From an uncultured Coriobacteriaceae bacterium (lineage in GTDB: Bacteria > Actinomycetota > Coriobacteriia > Coriobacteriales > Atopobiaceae), in the NCBI GenBank assembly GCA_902788705.1, contig CADALE010000006.1, forward strand, positions 151,249 to 215,248: DNA of 64,000 nt, given 5' to 3'. Below are positions 9,051 through 17,608 of the stretch, one piece after another. Positions within the stretch are counted from its first letter, which is position 1. Every line of letters begins with the position of its first letter. The notes under the pieces were generated by a model. The model saw only the letters and a list, made by a program, of their open reading frames with translations, did not search any database and had not been told where the DNA came from. The position numbers and the translations under genes are program-made.

Positions 9051-9581
9051 ATGACCTTCGAAGCTACCCCCCTCAACATCCTCCTGCTCGTGCTCGTTGG
9101 CGCCGGCATCTGGGCGCTGGCCGAGCTCGCCCTCACCATCCGCAAGGCACGCGTGACCATCGACCAGGTGGCCCACACGGCAAACGACACCGTCGAGCAG
9201 GTGCAGCCCATCCTTGGCAAGGTCGATGGCCTCATGGACGACATCCAGCCCGCCGTCAAGGAGGTGCAGCCCCTCATGGACAAGGTGGGCGTCACGCTGG
9301 ACGAGGCCACTGTCTCCGTCACGCGCGTGAACGACATCCTGGGCGACGTGTCGTCTGCAACCGGTGCCGCCACCGCGGTCACCGACTCGTTCAAGGGTGC
9401 GGCCGACGCCGCTGCCAGCACCGTGGCCGGCGTGGTGAGCCGCATCACGCGCGCCGCCTCGCCCGAGCCCGCCCGCCTTGCCGATGCGCAGGAGGCCGCG
9501 CAGGCCGCCCAGAGCGAGCCTGACACCAACCCCGGCTACGTGGTCTACGGCTCACAGCCCACGGCCGACGACGCCGAGTAG
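9051..9581 (+). CDS. membrane-anchored coiled-coil protein (DUF948-like)
   Basis: A 176-residue protein: one N-terminal membrane helix (about residues 10-28), then a long hydrophilic region with heptad-like repeats (VEQVQPIL, MDDIQPAV, VKEVQPLM) and an Ala-rich C-terminus. This is the layout of DUF948-type proteins, often general-stress proteins of Gram-positives, which would fit its position just upstream of an anti-sigma/sigma pair. A TACAAT hexamer at 8992-8997 is a -10 candidate, giving a leader of about 45 nt. Assignment is by architecture only. Confidence 0.55.
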   Translation: MTFEATPLNILLLVLVGAGIWALAELALTIRKARVTIDQVAHTANDTVEQVQPILGKVDGLMDDIQPAVKEVQPLMDKVGVTLDEATVSVTRVNDILGDVSSATGAATAVTDSFKGAADAAASTVAGVVSRITRAASPEPARLADAQEAAQAAQSEPDTNPGYVVYGSQPTADDAE

Positions 9582-9593
9582 GTGAGCGGTGCG

Positions 9594-9968
9594 ATGGAGA
9601 GGGGTTCCGTTCGGCTGAGCGTTCCCGCCGAGGTGGGCTTTGCGCGCGTGGTGCGCATGACTGCCGCCAGCCTCGCCACGATGGGTGAGCTGGGCGTGGA
9701 TGACGTCGAGGACGTGCGCATGGCTGCCGAGGAGGGCTTCGTGTATGCCTGCGCCACCGCCCCGGCGGCGTGCGACGTGAGCTTCCAGCTGAGTGGCGAC
9801 GAGGTTCGCATGGCCTTCTCGCTGGGCGAGCAGGATGCCGAGGACGCACCCGACACCGACGTCGACCTCATCGAGGCGCTGCTGTCGGCGGTGTGCGACG
9901 ACTATGCCATCTCGGATGATGGGCTCACGCTTGGCTTGGTGAAGAGAGTGAGGCCGCATGCCGAGTGA
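9594..9968 (+). CDS. RsbW-like anti-sigma factor with degenerate ATP site
   Basis: A 124-residue protein aligning by eye along its length with RsbW/SpoIIAB GHKL anti-sigma kinases. The helix normally reading SEACTNAVQHA is EEGFVYACATA here: the Glu is kept but the Mg-binding Asn is Tyr. The C-terminal LIEALLSAV...GLTLGLVKRV matches the RsbW end, while the glycine-rich ATP lid is replaced by DTDVD. It may still bind sigma but probably cannot phosphorylate an anti-anti-sigma factor. I use ATG 9594, 8 nt after AGGTGA; GTG 9582 is an alternative. It overlaps the sigma gene by 11 bp. No RsbV gene is nearby. Confidence 0.65.
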   Translation: MERGSVRLSVPAEVGFARVVRMTAASLATMGELGVDDVEDVRMAAEEGFVYACATAPAACDVSFQLSGDEVRMAFSLGEQDAEDAPDTDVDLIEALLSAVCDDYAISDDGLTLGLVKRVRPHAE

Positions 9969-10767
9969 CGGTGCCGAGGAGCGTCGAAGGCTCCGTCGGT
10001 CGGCACGTGAGAACCGGGGCCGCCTGGCTTGGGACAAGGACCGCACGCGCGAGCTCTTCCGCCGTTACAAGCAGGAGGGCGACGAGGAGGCGCGTGACCA
10101 ACTCATCGCCAACCACCTCAACCTCGTGCGCTACCTTGCCTCCAAGTTCAAGAACCGCGGCGAGCCCATGGAAGACCTCGTGCAGGTAGGCTCGCTAGGC
10201 CTCATCAAGGCCATCGACCGCTTCGACCCCGAGCGCGGGCTTGAGTTCACCACGTTTGCCACGCCCACCATCATGGGCGAGATCAAGCGCCACTTCCGCG
10301 ACAAGGGATGGTCGGTGCGGGTGCCGCGCCGCCTTCAGGAGCTGTCCGCCAAGGTGGGGCAGGCCACCGACGAGCTTACCAGCGAGCTCAACCGCACGCC
10401 CACCGTGGCCGAGATAGCCGAGCGCCTGGGTACCACGGTCGACGAGGTGCTGGAGGCCATGGAGTCGTCCAGCGCCTACAGCTCGGTGCCGCTGGAGGGC
10501 GGTGGCGCCAACGACGACGATGACGCCCCCTCCGTGCTGGACCGCTTCGCCACTGAGGACGAGGACCTCACCTCGCTTGACGACCGCATGGTGATCAGCG
10601 AGACCATAGCCGACTTCTCGCCCCGCGAGCAGGAGGTCATTCGCATGCGATTCGACGATGGCCTCACGCAGGTGGAGATTGCCGAGAGGCTGGGCATCTC
10701 GCAGGTGCAGGTGTCGCGCCTGCTGCATCGCGTGCTCGAGCGCGTGCAGGAGCGCCTCGAGGCCTAG
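9958..10767 (+). CDS. sigB: RNA polymerase sigma factor, SigB/SigF type
   Basis: A 269-residue group 3 sigma-70 factor. Region 2 is clear (LIANHLNLVRYLASKF, EDLVQVGSLGLIKAIDRFDP, TTFATPTIMGEIKRHFRD), followed by WSVRVPRRLQEL, region 3 (TSELNRTPTVAEIAERLG), and region 4 with the helix-turn-helix GLTQVEIAERLGISQVQVSR. The TIMGEIKRHFRDKGW signature is that of SigB/SigF/SigG factors, which direct general-stress or sporulation genes; here a stress role is likely. It is translationally coupled to the RsbW-like gene, which should be its antagonist. A strong GC hairpin follows its stop codon. Confidence 0.93.
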   Translation: MPSDGAEERRRLRRSARENRGRLAWDKDRTRELFRRYKQEGDEEARDQLIANHLNLVRYLASKFKNRGEPMEDLVQVGSLGLIKAIDRFDPERGLEFTTFATPTIMGEIKRHFRDKGWSVRVPRRLQELSAKVGQATDELTSELNRTPTVAEIAERLGTTVDEVLEAMESSSAYSSVPLEGGGANDDDDAPSVLDRFATEDEDLTSLDDRMVISETIADFSPREQEVIRMRFDDGLTQVEIAERLGISQVQVSRLLHRVLERVQERLEA

Positions 10768-10795
10768 GGCACCCATCGAGCCACACGACTTATCT

Positions 10796-10828
10796 GCGGC
10801 CGCCGCCCTGTCAAGGGACGGCGGCCGC
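10796..10828 (+). terminator. GC-rich hairpin after sigB
   Basis: GCGGCCGCCG (10796-10805) pairs perfectly with CGGCGGCCGC, and an inner CCCT/AGGG extends the stem with one bulged A. No T run follows, so it is a strong RNA hairpin rather than a classic intrinsic terminator. It sits 28 bp after the sigB stop. Confidence 0.6.
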
Positions 10829-10965
10829 ACTGTGTATTCCCAAACCGCATCGCCGGGTTGTGTGGGGATGCACTCTCCGTGTGCGTCGCGTAGCCCATGC
10901 CGCTGGGGCCTGCATCTGCACTATAATCTCTGATTTGTATGTTTCGGCACCATCCAAGGAGAACC

Positions 10966-13608
10966 ATGAGCGCTGACTACAAGACCATGACCACGGCCCA
11001 GATCCGTGACGACTTCCTGCACTTCTTCGAGGCCAAGGGCTGCAAGCTGTACCCGTCGTCCTCCCTTGTTCCCGACGACCCGTCGCTGCTGCTTACCAAC
11101 GCGGGCATGAACCAGTTCAAGGAGTACTACCAGGGCATCAAGACCATGCCCGAGATTGGCGCGTGCTCCTGCCAGAAGTGCCTGCGCACCAACGACATCG
11201 ACAACATCGGCGACTCGCGCCACCTCTCGTTCTTCGAGATGCTGGGCAACTTCAGCTTTGGCGGCTACTCCAAGGCCGACGCCATCGCGTGGGCGTGGGA
11301 GTTCATCACCTCCGAGGAGCACCTCGGCCTTCCCAAGGACCGCCTGTACATGACGGTCTTCCGCGACGATGACGAGGCCATCGAGCTGTGGCACAGCCAT
11401 GGCGTGGCCTACGACCACATCACGCGCCTTGGCGAGGAGGACAACTTCTGGGCGGCTGGTCCCACCGGCCCGTGCGGCCCCTGCTCCGAGATCTACTTCG
11501 ACCAGGGCCCCGAGTTCGAGGGCGAGGCCCCCGGCGACGACGGCGACCGCTACCTTGAGTTCTGGAACCTCGTGTTCACGCAGTACGACCGCCAGGAGGA
11601 CGGCTCGATGCCCGACCTCCCGCACAAGAACATCGACACCGGTATGGGCCTGGAGCGCATCGCGGCCATCATGCAGCACAAGGGCACCAACTACGACGGC
11701 GACGTCCTGACCTCGCTCATCGGCGTGGGCCAGACCCTCTCCGGCCGCACCTATGGTGACGACGCACGTGCCGACCGCTCGATGCGCATCGTTGCAGACC
11801 ACAGCCGCTCGGTCACCTTCATGATCGGCGACGGCATCCTGCCCTCCAACGAGGGCCGCGGCTACGTGCTGCGCCGCCTGCTGCGCCGCGCCGTGTACCA
11901 TGGCCGCTTGCTGGGCATCGAGGGCACCTTCCTGTCCACCTACTCCGAGGAGGTCATGCGCCTCATGGCCGACGTGTACCCGGAGCTCACCGAGAACAAG
12001 GCCCTCATCCTGCAGCTGCTGACGGCCGAGGAGGAGCGCTTCAACGGCACGCTGGACGCGGGCGAGGCAAAGCTCGAGGACGCGCTGGCAAGCCTTGCCG
12101 AGGGCGCCGAGCTGCCCGGCGACGTGGCCTTCCAGCTGCATGACACCTATGGCTTCCCCATCGACCTCACGCGCGAGATTTGCGAGTCTGCGGGTCACGA
12201 GGTCGACATGGACGGCTTCGACCGCTGCATGACCGAACAGCGCGAGCGCGCTCGCGCCCACGCCGAGCAGGATGCCTGGGGCACCTTCAACGACGTGTGG
12301 GTGGCGCTTTCCGACAAGCTGCCCGAGACCGAGTTCTGCGGCTACGAGAACGACGCCCTCGAGGGTGCCCGCGTGCTCGCGCTGGTGGTGGACGGCGCCG
12401 AGGTGGACGCCGCGGCGCTGGGCACCCACGTCGACGTGGTGCTTGACCGCACGCCGTTCTACGCCGAGATGGGCGGACAAGTGGGCGACACCGGCAAGCT
12501 GACGGCCGAAGGCCTGTCACTCAAGGTGCTTGACACCCGCCACCACGAGGGCATCTCCGCCCACGTGGCCGAGGTCATGGCCGGCGAGGTGCACGTGGGC
12601 GACGTGGTTGCCGCCACGGTCGACCACGGCCGCCGCGAGCTCATCCGCCGCAACCACACCGCCACCCACCTGCTGGACGCCGCCCTCAAGGTGGTGCTGG
12701 GCGACCACGTGAAGCAGGCTGGCTCGCTCGTGGCCCCCGACCGTCTGCGCTTCGACTTCACGCACTTCGAGGCCCTCACCAAGGACGAGCTCGATCGCAT
12801 CGAGGGCCTGGTCAACGCCCAGATCTTTGCCGCTGAGCCCATCGTCACCAAGGTGATGGGCATCGACGAGGCCAAGGCCTCGGGCGCCGTGGCCCTCTTT
12901 GGCGAGAAGTACGGCGAGGTGGTGCGCGTGGTGTCCACCGGCACTTCCGACACCCCCTTCTCGCGCGAGCTGTGCGGTGGCACCCATGCGCGCAACACCG
13001 CCGAGTGCGGCATCTTCAAGATCGTCTCCGAGGGCTCGGTGGGCAGCAACGCCCGCCGCATCGAGGCCGTGTGCTCGGTGGGCGCCATCCACTACGTTGA
13101 CGAGCGCCTGCAGCAGATTGACGAGGTTGCGGCGCAGCTCAAGTGCCGTCCGGCCGACGTGCCTGCCCGCGTGGCCACGATCGTGGCCGAGCGTGCCGAC
13201 GCCGAGAAGAAGCTGAAGGCTGCCCTTACGGGCGGCTCGTCCAACAAGGTTGCCGACGCGGTTGCCAGCGCTGTCGACAAGGGTGCCTACCGCCTGGTGG
13301 TAGCCCGCCTTGACGGCGTGGACGGCAAGGAGATCCGCAGCGCGTGGGACTCGGTGCGTGACCGTCTGGGCGACGCATGCGCCTGTGTGCTGGCCTCCGC
13401 GACGCCCGAGGGTAAGGTTGCCCTCCTGGCTGCCGGTACCGACGCCGCCGTTGCCGCGGGCTTCGCGGCCGGCAACGTGATTCGCGAGATCGCCGGCATG
13501 GTGGGCGGCCGCGGAGGCGGCAAGCCGCAGATGGCGCAGGCGGGCGGCTCCGACGTGTCGGGCATCGACGCGGCGCTTGACGCGGCGCGCTCCCTGCTTG
13601 GGGCATAG
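10966..13608 (+). CDS. alaS: alanine--tRNA ligase
   Basis: An 880-residue class II synthetase that charges tRNA-Ala and edits mischarged Ser and Gly. The N-terminal catalytic core shows RDDFLHFFEAKGC, LLLTNAGMNQF, CLRTNDIDNIG and motif 3 GMGLERIA. The editing domain carries the zinc-binding RNHTATHLL and CGGTHARNTAECG. The C-Ala domain ends with the Gly-rich GRGGGKPQMAQAGG. Length is normal. Start is ATG 10966 with AAGGAGA 5-6 nt upstream; the frame is open 27 nt further but without a ribosome site. A TATAAT hexamer at 10922-10927 is a good -10, with no clear -35. It heads a tight run with ruvX, mltG and yqeG. Confidence 0.98.
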   Translation: MSADYKTMTTAQIRDDFLHFFEAKGCKLYPSSSLVPDDPSLLLTNAGMNQFKEYYQGIKTMPEIGACSCQKCLRTNDIDNIGDSRHLSFFEMLGNFSFGGYSKADAIAWAWEFITSEEHLGLPKDRLYMTVFRDDDEAIELWHSHGVAYDHITRLGEEDNFWAAGPTGPCGPCSEIYFDQGPEFEGEAPGDDGDRYLEFWNLVFTQYDRQEDGSMPDLPHKNIDTGMGLERIAAIMQHKGTNYDGDVLTSLIGVGQTLSGRTYGDDARADRSMRIVADHSRSVTFMIGDGILPSNEGRGYVLRRLLRRAVYHGRLLGIEGTFLSTYSEEVMRLMADVYPELTENKALILQLLTAEEERFNGTLDAGEAKLEDALASLAEGAELPGDVAFQLHDTYGFPIDLTREICESAGHEVDMDGFDRCMTEQRERARAHAEQDAWGTFNDVWVALSDKLPETEFCGYENDALEGARVLALVVDGAEVDAAALGTHVDVVLDRTPFYAEMGGQVGDTGKLTAEGLSLKVLDTRHHEGISAHVAEVMAGEVHVGDVVAATVDHGRRELIRRNHTATHLLDAALKVVLGDHVKQAGSLVAPDRLRFDFTHFEALTKDELDRIEGLVNAQIFAAEPIVTKVMGIDEAKASGAVALFGEKYGEVVRVVSTGTSDTPFSRELCGGTHARNTAECGIFKIVSEGSVGSNARRIEAVCSVGAIHYVDERLQQIDEVAAQLKCRPADVPARVATIVAERADAEKKLKAALTGGSSNKVADAVASAVDKGAYRLVVARLDGVDGKEIRSAWDSVRDRLGDACACVLASATPEGKVALLAAGTDAAVAAGFAAGNVIREIAGMVGGRGGGKPQMAQAGGSDVSGIDAALDAARSLLGA

Positions 13609-14031
13609 GTGCGGGCACTCGCCCTTGACATAGGCGAGGTGCGCGTGGGCATCGCCGTGAGCGATGCCACCGGCCGCGTGGCAAGCCCCGTGAAGGTGCT
13701 TCCCGCGGCCGAGGTGCTCTCGCATGCACGCACATTCCGGCGCGTGCTCGAGGACTACGAGCCCGACGTCCTTGTGTGCGGGAGGCCCAAGACGATGGCA
13801 GGGGAGGACGGCCCCCAGGCCGAGCGCGTGATGGCGCAGGCGCGGCTCATCGCCGATGCCTGCGGTCTTCCTCTGGAATATGCCGACGAGAGGCTCTCGT
13901 CGGCCGAGGCCAAGCGTATCCTTCGTGAGGAGGGTCATAGCGAGCGGTCCATGCGTGGCAAGGTGGACATGGTTGCGGCTTCGCTCTTTCTGCAGGCCTG
14001 GCTGGATGCCAGGGACGGAACGGAGATCTGA
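13609..14031 (+). CDS. ruvX: Holliday junction resolvase-like RuvX/YqgF
   Basis: A 140-residue RNase H-fold protein that begins with GTG immediately after the alaS stop. Motifs are LALDIGEVRVGIAVSD (the first catalytic Asp), VCGRPKTMAGEDG, the Glu of LPLEYADERLSSAEA, and the last Asp in GKVDMVAASLFLQ. YqgF/RuvX proteins are linked to 5' maturation of pre-16S rRNA and have a resolvase-like fold. The neighbour pair alaS-ruvX followed by mltG is common in Gram-positive bacteria. Confidence 0.93.
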   Translation: MRALALDIGEVRVGIAVSDATGRVASPVKVLPAAEVLSHARTFRRVLEDYEPDVLVCGRPKTMAGEDGPQAERVMAQARLIADACGLPLEYADERLSSAEAKRILREEGHSERSMRGKVDMVAASLFLQAWLDARDGTEI

Positions 14032-14032
14032 C

Positions 14033-15274
14033 ATGGCACGTAACGACGGCAACGACAGCCAGCCCATCCAGGGCGTGGTGACGCCCACCATCTCGAGGCA
14101 CAGCGCCCAGACCACAGCCAGGGCAAAGAGCAACGTTGGCACACACGCCCGCAAGCGCCAGCGCGAAAACCACGCACACATGCCCGTCATCACGTTCGTG
14201 CTGATGGCCTTCCTGGGCTTCGTGCTGGTGTGGTTCGTGGGCGCCCGCGTGATCGACTTCGTGGACGACGAGCCCGAGGTCGAGCCCGGCATCGAGGTCA
14301 CGATCAGCATCCCCGAAGGCGCGGGCGGCGGCGAGATCTCCGAGATTCTGGTAGGCGCGGGCATCGTGCCCGACTCCGCCACGTTCCTGCGCGAGGTCAA
14401 GAACCAGGAGGCCGAGTCCTCCATGAAGAGCGGCTCGTACACCTTCCTGACCGGGGCCAACGTCAAGGAGGTCGTGCGCCAGCTGGTGGAGGGCCCCAAC
14501 TCGATGGCCGACGTCATCACCATCCCCGAAGGCTTCACGGTGAAGCAGATAGCCGCCGCGGCCGAGGAGCAGCTGGGCATCTCCGCCGAGGACTTCCTCA
14601 ACCGCGCCAAGGCATCCACCTACATCAACGACTTCCCGTTCCTGTCCGAGGCCGTGGACGACTCGCTTGAGGGATTCCTCTTCCCCAAGACCTACGACCT
14701 GGGCGGCAAGCCCAAGGATGCCGACACGCTCATCCGCATGATGCTCAACCAGTATGCCGAAGAGATTGCGTCGCTCGACTTCTCTGGCGCGCGCGACCAG
14801 ATCCTCAACACCTACGGCATCGAGATGAGCGACTACGAGTTCATCATCATGGCGTCCATCATCGAGAAGGAGGCCGTGAGCGGCGACGACTGGGTGAACG
14901 TCTCCTCGGTCTTCTACAACCGCATCATGTCCTGGATGCCGCTGCAGTCCGACGCCACCATGGGCTACGTCGTGGAGGGTGAGGTGACGGCGGAGGACCT
15001 CGAGACCGAGAGCCCCTACAACACCTACCTCAACTACGGCCTCACGCCCACGCCCATCTGCAACCCGGGCGCCCAGTCCATCGAGGCGGCGCTGCACCCG
15101 GCAACGACCGACTACTACTACTTCTTCATCATCGATAACGACCAGTACCAGAACCATACGTTCTCGACCAACTATGACGACCACATGGCCGTCATCGAGC
15201 AGGCCCTTGCCGACCAGGCGGCCATTGCCGAGCAGGGTGGGCAGGCCGAGGCCGGAACGGACTCGTCGGAATAA
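14033..15274 (+). CDS. mltG: endolytic murein transglycosylase MltG (YceG-like)
   Basis: A 413-residue single-pass membrane protein that cleaves nascent glycan strands and so may set glycan length. A basic cytosolic N-terminus of about 45 residues precedes one membrane helix (about 50-70). The outside part has a LysM-like region with IPEGFTVKQIAAAAEEQLG, and the YceG catalytic domain contains EGFLFPKTYDL, the proposed catalytic Glu in IMASIIEKEA, SVFYNRI, LQSDATMGY, and the closing PICNPGAQSIEAALHP. Start ATG 14033 lies 1 nt after the ruvX stop. Confidence 0.93.
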   Translation: MARNDGNDSQPIQGVVTPTISRHSAQTTARAKSNVGTHARKRQRENHAHMPVITFVLMAFLGFVLVWFVGARVIDFVDDEPEVEPGIEVTISIPEGAGGGEISEILVGAGIVPDSATFLREVKNQEAESSMKSGSYTFLTGANVKEVVRQLVEGPNSMADVITIPEGFTVKQIAAAAEEQLGISAEDFLNRAKASTYINDFPFLSEAVDDSLEGFLFPKTYDLGGKPKDADTLIRMMLNQYAEEIASLDFSGARDQILNTYGIEMSDYEFIIMASIIEKEAVSGDDWVNVSSVFYNRIMSWMPLQSDATMGYVVEGEVTAEDLETESPYNTYLNYGLTPTPICNPGAQSIEAALHPATTDYYYFFIIDNDQYQNHTFSTNYDDHMAVIEQALADQAAIAEQGGQAEAGTDSSE

Positions 15275-15275
15275 G

Positions 15276-15776
15276 ATGGGGCTTCTCAAGCCTTGGCGCT
15301 GCATCGCCTCCGTTGACCGCATCGACATCGACGCCCTCCTTCGTGAGGGCGTCCGGTGCGTGCTGATAGACCGCGACAACACCTGCGTGCCGCGCGACGA
15401 CACGGTTGCCCCGCCCGAGATACTGGACTGGCTGGCGCGTGCCCGCGAGGCAGGCATGCGCACGATGATGGTGTCCAACAACACGCACAAGCGCGCCGTG
15501 GCACGCTCCTCGGCAGAGCTGGGGTGCGAGGCTGTGGCACCCGCGTTCAAGCCGGTGCCCTTTGCCCTGGGCATCGCGATGCGCCAGGCGGGTGTGACGG
15601 CGGACCAGACGGTGATGGTTGGCGACCAGGTGTTTACCGACGTCATAGCCGGCAACCTGGCTGGTGTGCGCACCATCTTGGTTCGCCCGCAGTCCGAGAA
15701 GGACCTCTGGTACACGCTCATCATCCGCCGCATCGACCGTGCCATCTTCGGCGAGCGCACCTTCGAGGGGGAGTAG
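15276..15776 (+). CDS. YqeG family HAD IIIA-type phosphatase
   Basis: A 166-residue HAD phosphatase whose ATG lies 1 nt after the mltG stop. The nucleophile motif is VLIDRDNTCVPRDD (usual DxDxT), then MMVSNNTHKR and the C-terminal MVGDQVFTDVIAGN carrying the metal-binding Asp pair. YqeG phosphatases resemble mitochondrial PTPMT1/Gep4-like phosphatidylglycerophosphatases, so a lipid or small phosphate substrate is plausible but unproven. The position next to mltG and aroK is typical of Gram-positive gene order. Confidence 0.88.
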   Translation: MGLLKPWRCIASVDRIDIDALLREGVRCVLIDRDNTCVPRDDTVAPPEILDWLARAREAGMRTMMVSNNTHKRAVARSSAELGCEAVAPAFKPVPFALGIAMRQAGVTADQTVMVGDQVFTDVIAGNLAGVRTILVRPQSEKDLWYTLIIRRIDRAIFGERTFEGE

Positions 15777-15921
15777 CGCAGTCGGCACGGCTTGCGTCCC
15801 TGCTTTATGTGCCTGTTGCCCTGCCGCACGAAGACGCCCGTGCGCGGCGCGGCGCAGATGATAGAATCGGATGCACATGACAAGGCGCGCATGCGCAATC
15901 GACAGGGCGGCAGCAGGTCTC

Positions 15922-16470
15922 ATGGAGCGACAGCAGGACGGATACATCGTCCACGAGGGATGTGACCACATCTTCTTCGTGGGATTCCTTGGTGCGGGCA
16001 AGTCAACGCTTGCGCGCAACCTAGGCCAGCTGTTCCACCGCTCGTACGTTGACACCGACCGCATGGCCGAGCGCCTTGTGTGCAAGAGCGTGTCCGAGGT
16101 GTTCGAGGAGGATGGCGAGGACGCCTTCCGCAGGCTTGAGGAGCGGGTGCTGCGTCGCCTGATGCATCGCAAGTCGCTGCTGGTCAGCTGTGGTGGCGGC
16201 ATCGTGGAGCGGCCCGAGAGCTGCGCGCTCATGCACGAGATGGGGACGGTCGTGTTCTTGGACGGCGACCTCGAGGACTCGCTGCGCCAGATACAGCATC
16301 CCGAGAAGCGGCCCGACCTTGGCTCGCGTGACGAGGCCCTGAGCCTGTACGCGCACCGTAGGCCGCTCTACGAGCGCGAGGCCGACCTCTCCATCGACAT
16401 CCGGGGAAAGACGTTCGAGCAGGTGACCTCCGAGGCAGGCCAGCTGCTGTGGGAGAAGGGGCTGCTGTGA
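15922..16470 (+). CDS. aroK: shikimate kinase
   Basis: A 182-residue P-loop kinase phosphorylating shikimate in the chorismate pathway. All key parts are present: Walker A GFLGAGKSTLA, the substrate-binding DTDRMAE, FRRLEERVL with the binding Arg, CGGGIV, the lid Arg in KRPDLG, and the adenine-binding RRPLYEREADL. I choose ATG 15922, which gives the usual length; ATG 15871 and 15877 would add up to 17 residues and lie at or inside the predicted start site of a TAGAAT -10 (15862-15867). The stop overlaps the next start by 4 bp (GTGA). The enzyme looks intact, unlike its partner. Confidence 0.9.
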   Translation: MERQQDGYIVHEGCDHIFFVGFLGAGKSTLARNLGQLFHRSYVDTDRMAERLVCKSVSEVFEEDGEDAFRRLEERVLRRLMHRKSLLVSCGGGIVERPESCALMHEMGTVVFLDGDLEDSLRQIQHPEKRPDLGSRDEALSLYAHRRPLYEREADLSIDIRGKTFEQVTSEAGQLLWEKGLL

Positions 16471-17579
16471 GCACCGACCAGAAGCAAATCGTTAGGCAGT
16501 GGGTCTCGTTGCCTGGGGGCTCGTGCGACGTCCGTGTGGGACCCGGCGCCATCGACGCCATGGGCGCCGTCGTCAAGGCGGCGGTAGGCAAGCCGCACGC
16601 CTGTGCGCTCGTGCGCGGCAGTGGGGCCACCGACGGGGTGGTCGAGCTCGTGCGGCGCCAGCTTACCGATGCGGGCTTTGCCGTGAGCCCCGTCTCGCTT
16701 GACGACCTTGGCAACCCGCGCACGCTCGAAGGCGCGTCGCGCCTGGCCGCGGAGCTGCTTTCTGCGCACATCACCTCCGACGACCTTGTGTGCGCCGTGG
16801 GCAACGCCGACCTGCTGTCGCTTGCCGCATACGTAAGTAGCTCGTGGTGTGCCGGCACGCCGCTCGTGCACGTGCCCACCGACATGGCCAGCGCCATCAT
16901 CGCCTCCACCACGCCGCTGGGCCTCGACGTGGGCGACTCTGCCCAGATGCTGGCCACCAAGACCGGGGCCAAGCACGAGATCTGCGACCCTGGGTTCTGG
17001 GATCTGGCCGCCGACACCCCCGACTCCCTCATGGCCCGTGCCCTCATGGCCGTCTCGGCCATCTGCGATGCAGAGAAGCCCGTGGAGCGGCTCTGGGACC
17101 GTGCCGACCTCATCGTCGACGCCGACGTCGACACCCTGTCCGAGCAGCTTGCCGACACCGTGAAGAGCCGTGGCCACGTGGCGTCGTCCAGCTCGGTGGC
17201 CATCAAGCAGTCGATGGCCTTTGGGCAGACGTTCATTGAGGCGACCTCGGCCCTGCTGGGACCGAAGGTGCCCAAGGGGCTGCTGCTTGCCGAGGGGCTT
17301 CGGTTCCAGTCGCGCCTTGCCGCAGCGCAGGAGCTGCTGTCCATCGACGACGTGCTTACCATCGACGAGCTGCTGGACTTGCTGGCTCTCGAGCCCATCA
17401 CGTGCTCGATCGAGCCTACGGCCCTGGTGGCCCAGCTCAAGGCCGAGCGCTTCCGCAGGTCGGGACGCTTCCTGCTGCAGCTTCCCCGCGGTATGGGCAG
17501 GGTGCGCGCGGCAACCGTCACCGACGAGATGCTGCTTGAGCATGCGACGGCATGGTGCGAGTCTCGCGCCGAGCTATAG
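16467..17579 (+). CDS. degenerate dehydroquinate synthase homologue at the aroB position
   Basis: A 370-residue protein in the usual aroB slot between aroK and an M24 peptidase. By eye it follows the dehydroquinate synthase fold, but the diagnostic residues are gone. The NAD-binding GGGV/VGDLTGF region reads AVGNADLLSLAAY. YQRG reads WCAG, QVDSSVGGK reads AIIASTTPLGLD, AEVIKYG reads ALMAVSAI, the zinc-binding GHTFGHA reads GQTFIEA, and LHGEAV is lost. Zinc and substrate binding as in AroB therefore look impossible. It may be a pseudoenzyme, perhaps structural or regulatory for AroK, or recruited to new chemistry. The frame is intact and translationally coupled, so it is not a decaying pseudogene. 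Confidence 0.7.
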   Translation: MSTDQKQIVRQWVSLPGGSCDVRVGPGAIDAMGAVVKAAVGKPHACALVRGSGATDGVVELVRRQLTDAGFAVSPVSLDDLGNPRTLEGASRLAAELLSAHITSDDLVCAVGNADLLSLAAYVSSSWCAGTPLVHVPTDMASAIIASTTPLGLDVGDSAQMLATKTGAKHEICDPGFWDLAADTPDSLMARALMAVSAICDAEKPVERLWDRADLIVDADVDTLSEQLADTVKSRGHVASSSSVAIKQSMAFGQTFIEATSALLGPKVPKGLLLAEGLRFQSRLAAAQELLSIDDVLTIDELLDLLALEPITCSIEPTALVAQLKAERFRRSGRFLLQLPRGMGRVRAATVTDEMLLEHATAWCESRAEL

Positions 17580-17608
17580 GCCGTCGACAAGGGATAGGAG
17601 ACACACAT

